A DNA stretch of 27,726 nt from a virus. The stretch lies in IMG/VR virus record IMGVR_UViG_3300035698_022199, positions 1 through 27,726 of that record; one strand, given 5' to 3'. Under the pieces are notes generated by a model. The model did not search any database. It was not told the origin of the DNA and saw only the letters and a program-made list of their open reading frames with translations. Positions 23,022 to 27,726 of this stretch are shown here, one piece after another. How positions within the stretch are numbered: the stretch's first letter is position 1; each line of letters starts with the position of its first letter. A program made the translations under genes and the position numbers.

Positions 23022-23273
23022 TCACCACCTGTTCGCTGGACACCTGTTGTTTGCCATCATAATATATTCTTCAAGGTTGCAGTTCTGGCATCGAAGCCTA
23101 CACCGCATAGTGCCGTTGTGGTAATAACGGCGGCACGGCGGCCATTGCTTGCTATCAAAACGGCCTCGGCACTTGCGAATCCGGTACAATACCGTCGCGC
23201 TGTCGGCCTCTTCATGGTGGTCAACAACCTTAGATTCTGTTTCGCTTACAATGGTCTTGAAGGTCTTTTTCAT
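23022..23273 (-). CDS. Small Cys-rich zinc-finger-like protein, 83 aa
   Basis: Cysteines at residues 35, 47, 58, 62, 65 and 78, mostly in a basic C-terminal half ('MRCRLRCQNCNLEEY'), suggest a metal-binding knuckle. The ATG at 23273 sits inside the previous gene with an AGGTGG site and a 44-base overlap, longer than its neighbours' overlaps. A shorter protein from an internal Met is possible, but most of the Cys cluster would be lost. Its place between virion and sugar genes does not indicate a role. Confidence 0.6.
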   Translation of the reverse strand: MKKTFKTIVSETESKVVDHHEEADSATVLYRIRKCRGRFDSKQWPPCRRYYHNGTMRCRLRCQNCNLEEYIMMANNRCPANRW

Positions 23274-23703
23274 CCACTTCCACCTTGTCCAAGCTGGTCT
23301 CTACGGCTACGTCAAGCGTATCCGCCTGTGTAAGCCCCCTGTTGGTCTGGAGCCATGCCAGATACTTGCAAAGCATAATGTCATCCTCGCCGTAAGTCCT
23401 TATCTTGTAAATCGTATCCTTCAGAAATGTGGGTGAATCGCCGTTATCAGCAAGGAACGGTTTGTTCCGGCCGTCTCTGAACATGGCGAGGGCAGCCGTA
23501 TGGGCGCCCTTCAGCAGCGCAATAATGCTCGGATTGTTCACTGACGGCACACCGTGCGCCTGGCACTGACGGCAGGTCTCAAGGTCGGACCCGACGCGGA
23601 AACTGGTCTGGTCGGTTGCAAACTGGCAGAGCGACGTTTCCCCCTGAGACGGCCGATAGGGGCATGTAATAACGATCGTTTTTTCACTTTCCACATCACT
23701 CAT
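23230..23703 (-). CDS. Hypothetical virion-operon protein with Cys pairs, 157 aa
   Basis: The N-terminal part has Cys14, Cys26, Cys44 and Cys47 ('ETCRQCQAHG'), a possible zinc site. It is followed by 'NNPSIIALLKGAHTAALAMFRDG' (split; about 57-79) and a helical middle that includes 'YGEDDIMLCKYLAWLQTN'. I do not recognise the family. The ATG at 23703 lies 11 bases after the Ser/Asp-repeat gene. The position within the structural cluster suggests a small virion or assembly factor. Confidence 0.65.
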   Translation of the reverse strand: MSDVESEKTIVITCPYRPSQGETSLCQFATDQTSFRVGSDLETCRQCQAHGVPSVNNPSIIALLKGAHTAALAMFRDGRNKPFLADNGDSPTFLKDTIYKIRTYGEDDIMLCKYLAWLQTNRGLTQADTLDVAVETSLDKVEVDEKDLQDHCKRNRI

Positions 23704-23714
23704 ATCGCCACTCC

Positions 23715-24314
23715 TTATTCGCAGGTTGTGTATGAAAAGAGATATTCGACTTCGCCAGGAACCTGTGAGTTACAGAACGCATCGCCCTCGGGATTGTTTG
23801 TCTTGGCACAATAACAGGCTTTGCCGTCCTGCGCAGCACATCCGGCGAAAGAATCACAGGCAAACGAAATGATATCGCCGTCGTCGGCGCTGCAGAAGGG
23901 GTTTTCCGTCTGGCAGCAGGCAAGGTTAGCGTTTGCCGAGTCTGAATCGCTGTCACTATCCGAATCTGAATCGCTGTCCGAATCACTGTCAGAATTACTA
24001 CTGTTGCTGTTTGAATTGCTGTCGCTACTGGGGTTGCTGCTGTCGCCGGGGCTGTTCGAGTTGCTATCGCTGTCGGAGCCGCTTGCCAATGAAGATTCAC
24101 CGCCCGAAGATTCTTCACCCGAAGATTCACCGCCCGAAGAGGGGACGGACGACTGCACGGAAGACTGTACCGAACTTTGCGGCGAAAGCGGAGATGAAAC
24201 GGCCGACGAAACGACAGAACTTTCAATGCTGTCGCTATCCGATTCCGAGGCAGACGAACCGCTCAACCCGCTCGAATCCTCAGCGCCTTCTTTTGCCGCG
24301 TATGCGTATCCCAT
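23715..24314 (-). CDS. Ser/Asp-repeat protein with Cys-rich C-terminus, 199 aa
   Basis: Residues about 13-125 are almost entirely Ser with Asp, Glu, Asn, Gly and Val. They end in a run of Ser-Asp dipeptides (DNA about 23936-24076) like the SD stalks of staphylococcal surface proteins. The last 65-70 residues are a compact domain with nine cysteines, probably disulphide-bonded or metal-bound. There is no signal peptide, so secretion by the host is unlikely and a virion location is more plausible, the SD run acting as an extended stalk. The gene is two bases from its upstream neighbour. Ser-rich stalks are frequent O-glycosylation targets, and three sugar-transfer genes follow in the operon. 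Confidence 0.8.
   Translation of the reverse strand: MGYAYAAKEGAEDSSGLSGSSASESDSDSIESSVVSSAVSSPLSPQSSVQSSVQSSVPSSGGESSGEESSGGESSLASGSDSDSNSNSPGDSSNPSSDSNSNSNSSNSDSDSDSDSDSDSDSDSDSANANLACCQTENPFCSADDGDIISFACDSFAGCAAQDGKACYCAKTNNPEGDAFCNSQVPGEVEYLFSYTTCE
24091..24135. repeat. Three 15-bp tandem repeats in the Ser-rich gene
   Basis: Units GAAGATTCACCGCCC (24091-24105), GAAGATTCTTCACCC (24106-24120) and GAAGATTCACCGCCC (24121-24135) encode Gly/Glu/Ser pentads. Together with the 24-base-spaced TCTGAATCGCTGTC copies at 23941 and 23965, they show slippage-type expansion of the stalk. Confidence 0.8.
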
Positions 24315-24316
24315 TA

Positions 24317-24505
24317 CTAACTCCCTGACGAACCAAGTGCGTCTATCTCCGCCTGCATGGCGTCAATCTTCTCTTTCAGTGTCATTGTGCTGTCGTAGGC
24401 TATATCCGCTGCGCTGATAGTCCTGAAATTGTGTTCGGTTATCTGCAATGCCCGGACAAGTTCTGCCGCGCCACTTCCCGCTGGTTTAACCGGTTTCAAT
24501 GTCAT
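24317..24505 (-). CDS. Small helical virion-operon protein, 62 aa
   Basis: It begins with a Lys/Pro/Gly stretch, then amphipathic helix ('AAELVRALQITEHNF' and 'LKEKIDAMQAEIDAL'), and ends in Gly/Ser. Its start overlaps the nozzle-like gene by 20 bases and its stop lies two bases before the Ser-rich gene. The size and composition fit a small tail or head-tail accessory protein, but nothing specific is recognised. Confidence 0.6.
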   Translation of the reverse strand: MTLKPVKPAGSGAAELVRALQITEHNFRTISAADIAYDSTMTLKEKIDAMQAEIDALGSSGS

Positions 24506-26978
24506 TAGTGCAACCTCTGTTTCTGTATCTGCCTATGACGCTGGTCATTTTCTCAACTGCCCATGCCTGTCGTGCGGTTGCATTGCTCAGGCGAATCAGC
24601 ATCGAGCCGCCTCGGGCACGGGGCCTCATCATGTAATTCAGACCCTCCGAAACCGTATAGGTCTTAAAGGTAGCTGCTTTTGTCAGCTTTTCGTGCGTAT
24701 CCGCCACAATAATCTCGCAGCTTATATCCGCCGAGTTCTCCGTCAGCGAGACAAGCAACTCGAGTAGTATTCCTGTCGCATAATCGCTGGCGCCAAGCCG
24801 TATCGGGCCGTAGTCTATGCGCGAGGAGATAATTTCACCGTCGTCGTCCTCGTAGCGGTCGCGGGCTTCCCTGATATAGCCGTCTCTGCCGCCGAGAAGC
24901 GCCCCTGCGTTTTCCGTAGCCCATGACTCATGGTAGAGGACTGCCGTAGGTTCGTGGTCGTATGGTACCTCCACGGGCCAGAATGAGCCGGTTTCAATGT
25001 CAAACCAGATATGGCGCTGAGTTCGGGCGTCTTCCGGCGTCAGATATATATGGATGCCCCTGTGTCGCAGGTCATACATAAGGGCAACGGTATAGGACTC
25101 GGTACTAACATCCTGAAGCATACGCGGCATCTTTTCCTTGCTGATGGACTGCGGGTATCCCCCTGCACCAGGTACAAGCATGTGCATCCCGTCCCTGGCG
25201 AGAAAATAGGTCTCCCCCGCAGGGCCCTTGCACCATGCTGCCCGGTCAACAACGCCCGAAACATAACTGAGGTTATCAAGCCGGCCTCCAGCCGCAGGGT
25301 CTCCGCGCATAACCCAAAGCTGGTATTCGCAGCCGAAAAGAAGATAATCGTCGGAATGAGGCATAATGGCTCGTATCGGCTGACCGAGGCGCCCTGCGTC
25401 TGCCGTTGTCCCTGCAACCGCCCGTTGCACGTCGGTTGCAGCAGAGCCGTAATCAAAATCGAGTGGGTTTCCCTGGCGGCTCATGTAATAGACATGATTC
25501 TTTGCCAGGACTAAACGGTCTCGGTAGAGGGCAATAACGGGGCATCCGGTAGGTACCTGCCCCTTCGGGTCGCCGTCGTCGTCGTCTTCCGCCTGCCACA
25601 ATTCCAGAATATCGGTTGCCGGCGTATAGACCTTCGGTCCGCGTTCAATGGAGTAAGAGCATGAGCCCTCGCCTACCTCACCGTCAAGGGTGAGCGTATC
25701 GCCGACTATGCTGGTAATTTTGTATGTTCCTGCTATCGTATCCCCCATCACATTGGAAATAACTACGAGGTCGCTGTCAGTGTCGATGTCGAGCGTTTCC
25801 CAATCAGCCACGGATGCCGCTGTCAATTCGTTGTCAGTCTCGGTGTCTCCGCTGCTTGAGCCGCCGCTTATAATGCCGTCTGTGCCGCTTACCTTCGGCG
25901 GTCCGAAATCGGCAATGTAGAGAGCCTGCGTCCGCTCCGCCGCCTGAATAAGCCGGTCTGAGGCAATCGTCGCGTCGGTATCCACCAACTCCATCTCCCT
26001 GATGAACTCCTCTTTGTAGAGTTTGCCGCCGGCGCTTGCTATCAGAATACGGCGGTTTTTTTCAACCGTGTCGCCGCTGTTGTAATACTGTATCATAAAG
26101 GTGTCGGCGAGGCATATCCCGCCAGCATTATCGCATTGTATCCCGAAACCGAAGCGAGGACCCGATGTCATGGATGAGACATTCCGATTGAATATGAGGC
26201 TCCCGCGCCAGTACACCTTGATGTTGTTGGTGGTGATAAGCATTGTGAACCATCCGCCCTTACCCAGACCTGTCGTGCCGGGCGTGAAAGCGCGTTCAAA
26301 ACTTGTCCCGATAATGGCGTTCTTGCCCCAGAGTCTTCCGTAATAGGCGGTACTGCCAGTTGTCGGAAGCGTCAGTTCGGCCATGAGTCCCCTACGGGTA
26401 TAGTCGGGGTTGTCGTCGTCCATACGAGCAAAGATGCGGTATTTTCCGTGGTGCTCCTCCATCCACGGGGCGATATAGAGGCTTATGCTGTACGGCTGCG
26501 TGAGGTCTATCGGCAGCGATTCACGGACGGCGGCGACATCGGTCAGGTATTCAACGTCCTCTATCGGCGGTTGTATCACGGGAGGTCGCTGGTCGTTCCA
26601 TGCGGCCTCAAGCCATACATCGCCGAGGACGTTCCCCTCAAAGGTATCCATCCAGTATTCATAGCCGTCAGTGCTCAGGGTTGTGACGTTTGCCATCATA
26701 CGGATTGGGCTGCCGAGAACAGGGTCCGCCCCGCTGTTGCTGTCCGATTCGCTGCTACTGTCCGACCCGGACGAGTCCTCTTCAGCGGCAGCGCCGAGGC
26801 GGTCGTAGGAATATTTTCCTAAACCAGGACGGCTTCCTCCACGGGTTCGCCCCTCAAGAGACCCATCCGGCCAGACATTTTTGGCAAAAGTGGTGGTGTA
26901 CGGCGGTTGCTGTCTATAAGCGAACCGCCGGTCTAAACCACCTAACGGGAAGTGTATGTCACGCAACACCTTTTTCAT
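24486..26978 (-). CDS. Tail nozzle/DNA-stabilisation-like virion protein with inserted LamG-like domain, 830 aa
   Basis: The N-terminus 'PLGGLDRRFAYRQQPPYTT...FAKNVWPDGSLEGR.RGGSRPG' (about 11-52, split) is a pattern I know from phage tail-hub proteins. After a Ser/Asp-rich linker (about 66-84) comes a beta-rich region (about 100-320) with 'GKYRIFARMDDD' and 'NIKVYWRGSLIF' that resembles a concanavalin/LamG domain. The second half is a chain of beta strands with 'VIALYRDRLVLAKNHVYYMS', 'IRAIMPHSDDYLLFGCEYQL' and 'FDIETGSFWPVEV'. These are propeller-like blades as in P22 gp10 or T7 gp12 type nozzles, which close the portal and hold the DNA. The ATG at 26978 overlaps the previous stop by one base. 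Confidence 0.7.
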   Translation of the reverse strand: MKKVLRDIHFPLGGLDRRFAYRQQPPYTTTFAKNVWPDGSLEGRTRGGSRPGLGKYSYDRLGAAAEEDSSGSDSSSESDSNSGADPVLGSPIRMMANVTTLSTDGYEYWMDTFEGNVLGDVWLEAAWNDQRPPVIQPPIEDVEYLTDVAAVRESLPIDLTQPYSISLYIAPWMEEHHGKYRIFARMDDDNPDYTRRGLMAELTLPTTGSTAYYGRLWGKNAIIGTSFERAFTPGTTGLGKGGWFTMLITTNNIKVYWRGSLIFNRNVSSMTSGPRFGFGIQCDNAGGICLADTFMIQYYNSGDTVEKNRRILIASAGGKLYKEEFIREMELVDTDATIASDRLIQAAERTQALYIADFGPPKVSGTDGIISGGSSSGDTETDNELTAASVADWETLDIDTDSDLVVISNVMGDTIAGTYKITSIVGDTLTLDGEVGEGSCSYSIERGPKVYTPATDILELWQAEDDDDGDPKGQVPTGCPVIALYRDRLVLAKNHVYYMSRQGNPLDFDYGSAATDVQRAVAGTTADAGRLGQPIRAIMPHSDDYLLFGCEYQLWVMRGDPAAGGRLDNLSYVSGVVDRAAWCKGPAGETYFLARDGMHMLVPGAGGYPQSISKEKMPRMLQDVSTESYTVALMYDLRHRGIHIYLTPEDARTQRHIWFDIETGSFWPVEVPYDHEPTAVLYHESWATENAGALLGGRDGYIREARDRYEDDDGEIISSRIDYGPIRLGASDYATGILLELLVSLTENSADISCEIIVADTHEKLTKAATFKTYTVSEGLNYMMRPRARGGSMLIRLSNATARQAWAVEKMTSVIGRYRNRGCTNDIETG

Positions 26979-27726
26979 TATGTAGCATCATCCAAGCTGT
27001 TGGTAACCGCGTACACGATACGAACACGAACCTTACCGCCAGCAACAAACAGCTCACTGACAGCGTTGCCCGCGTTTTCAGCGGCCTTCACCGTTACGGT
27101 CTCCGCACCGGAAAGCACAGCATGGGCGGGTATCGTATCGACTTTCGTGTTCTTGATGAGGTCAGCGGACAGACCGTACTTGTCAGGGTCGCCAGTTGTA
27201 CCGATGCCGACCTTCGTCAGCCCGTTGTCACCTGATGCGTCACCTTCAACGAGCGTATCGAGGTTGGCTTGAACGGAAAGGATTACCGCGCCGTCGGGAA
27301 CCGTCTCAGTCAAGTCGGTCTCAACAGCGTTGGTAAGTGTCACTACCTCGTCGATAACCTTGATTTCAAGGCCTTCGGTTACTGAGGCGCCAAATCTGAG
27401 CGCCACTGCGGCCGCTGCGGCACCTACGGTATCAGTTATCGCTCCGGTCACGGTTCCGCCTGTCAGCTTGAGCACCAGTGTCATAATTTCAGCAAGGACG
27501 GTTTCAACATTCGCACCGGTAAAATTGCCAGCGGTATCAAAGACGCCTATCTTCGAGGCGCCGTTGCCAGTCGTGGTTAATGCCAGCGTAGCTTCCAGCC
27601 CGATTTCATAGCCGTCAAAATTAGCAGACGCCTTTGTCCCGACATTGACGTAGAACACGCCTTCGCCGCTTCCATCGGTATGGATAAAGCGGCATCCGGG
27701 GGCATACCCCGTTGCGGCATCAGCAG
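26978..27726 (-). CDS. Head decoration/fibre-type virion protein, 5' end beyond the window
   Basis: The frame stays open to the right edge, so the GTG at 27658 is probably internal. The upstream codons read '...ATGYAPGCRFIHTDGSGEG' and join smoothly to 'FYVNVGTKASANF'. This 'GYAPGC.F...DG....YVN.GT...ANF' stretch is common in phage capsid-decoration and head-fibre proteins. The rest is Thr/Val/Ala-rich beta structure ending 'GGKVRVRIVYAVTNSLDDAT'. The start and full length cannot be judged. It lies just before the nozzle-like gene, the usual end of the head block. Confidence 0.65.
   Translation of the reverse strand, partial: ADAATGYAPGCRFIHTDGSGEGVFYVNVGTKASANFDGYEIGLEATLALTTTGNGASKIGVFDTAGNFTGANVETVLAEIMTLVLKLTGGTVTGAITDTVGAAAAAVALRFGASVTEGLEIKVIDEVVTLTNAVETDLTETVPDGAVILSVQANLDTLVEGDASGDNGLTKVGIGTTGDPDKYGLSADLIKNTKVDTIPAHAVLSGAETVTVKAAENAGNAVSELFVAGGKVRVRIVYAVTNSLDDAT

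Noticed and set aside
23821-24417. Plus-strand Ser/Leu/Glu-rich ORF of 198 codons
   Set aside because: It is the antisense shadow of the Ser/Asp-repeat gene; the repeat composition keeps both strands open. It has no supporting context.

Overview
The window is a fragment of a tailed double-stranded DNA phage or prophage, most likely podovirus-like and from an uncultured source. Every gene I can support lies on the minus strand, so it reads from high to low coordinates. The gene set is viral: a tail-nozzle-like protein, probable internal or ejected virion proteins, an 11.4 kb polyvalent-protein gene, an annealing-protein/nuclease pair, a VRR-NUC nuclease and one tRNA. I see no integrase, terminase, capsid protease, DNA polymerase or ribosomal gene. 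The host cannot be named. The Ser/Asp tracts remind me of proteins seen in planctomycete-type metagenomes, but that is weak evidence.

Region 1 (about 27.7-18.7 kb, virion genes). A head or decoration-type protein cut by the window edge is followed by an 830-residue nozzle/stabilisation-like protein. Next come a small helical protein, a Ser/Asp-repeat protein with a Cys-rich tail, and two small Cys-containing proteins. Three overlapping sugar-transfer-type genes follow (GT-A-like, GT4-like, and DUF115/Maf-like). The region ends with two coiled-coil or repeat-bearing proteins of internal-virion type. Genes overlap or nearly touch, which suggests one late operon.

Region 2 (18.7-6.7 kb). A 3815-residue polyvalent protein has, in order, a Gly/Ala-rich hydrophobic segment, low-complexity linkers, an adenine-type DNA methyltransferase, a Strawberry-notch-type helicase, an HExxH zincin-like segment and an LPD38-like tail. 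The methyltransferase plus helicase pair recalls phage P1 DarB, an injected antirestriction protein. It is followed, with a 4-base overlap, by a lipoprotein that also carries a transmembrane segment and could be a one-piece spanin.

Region 3 (6.7-5.9 kb). An AT-rich promoter region with paired operator-like repeats precedes a possible small ORF, a tRNA with anticodon CAU, and a small GTG-start gene. This looks like the border between late genes and a separately transcribed early or replication block.

Region 4 (5.9-0 kb). A likely single-strand-annealing partner is followed by a Cas4-like PD-(D/E)XK nuclease, then a winged-helix replication-type protein. Two tandemly duplicated genes come next, the second with an excisionase-type helix-turn-helix. 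After these is a repeat array resembling iterons or operators, then a zinc-finger protein, a 57-residue GTG-start ORF, a VRR-NUC nuclease, and small phage genes running off the left edge. Together they look like a recombination and replication module with its own regulator and binding sites.
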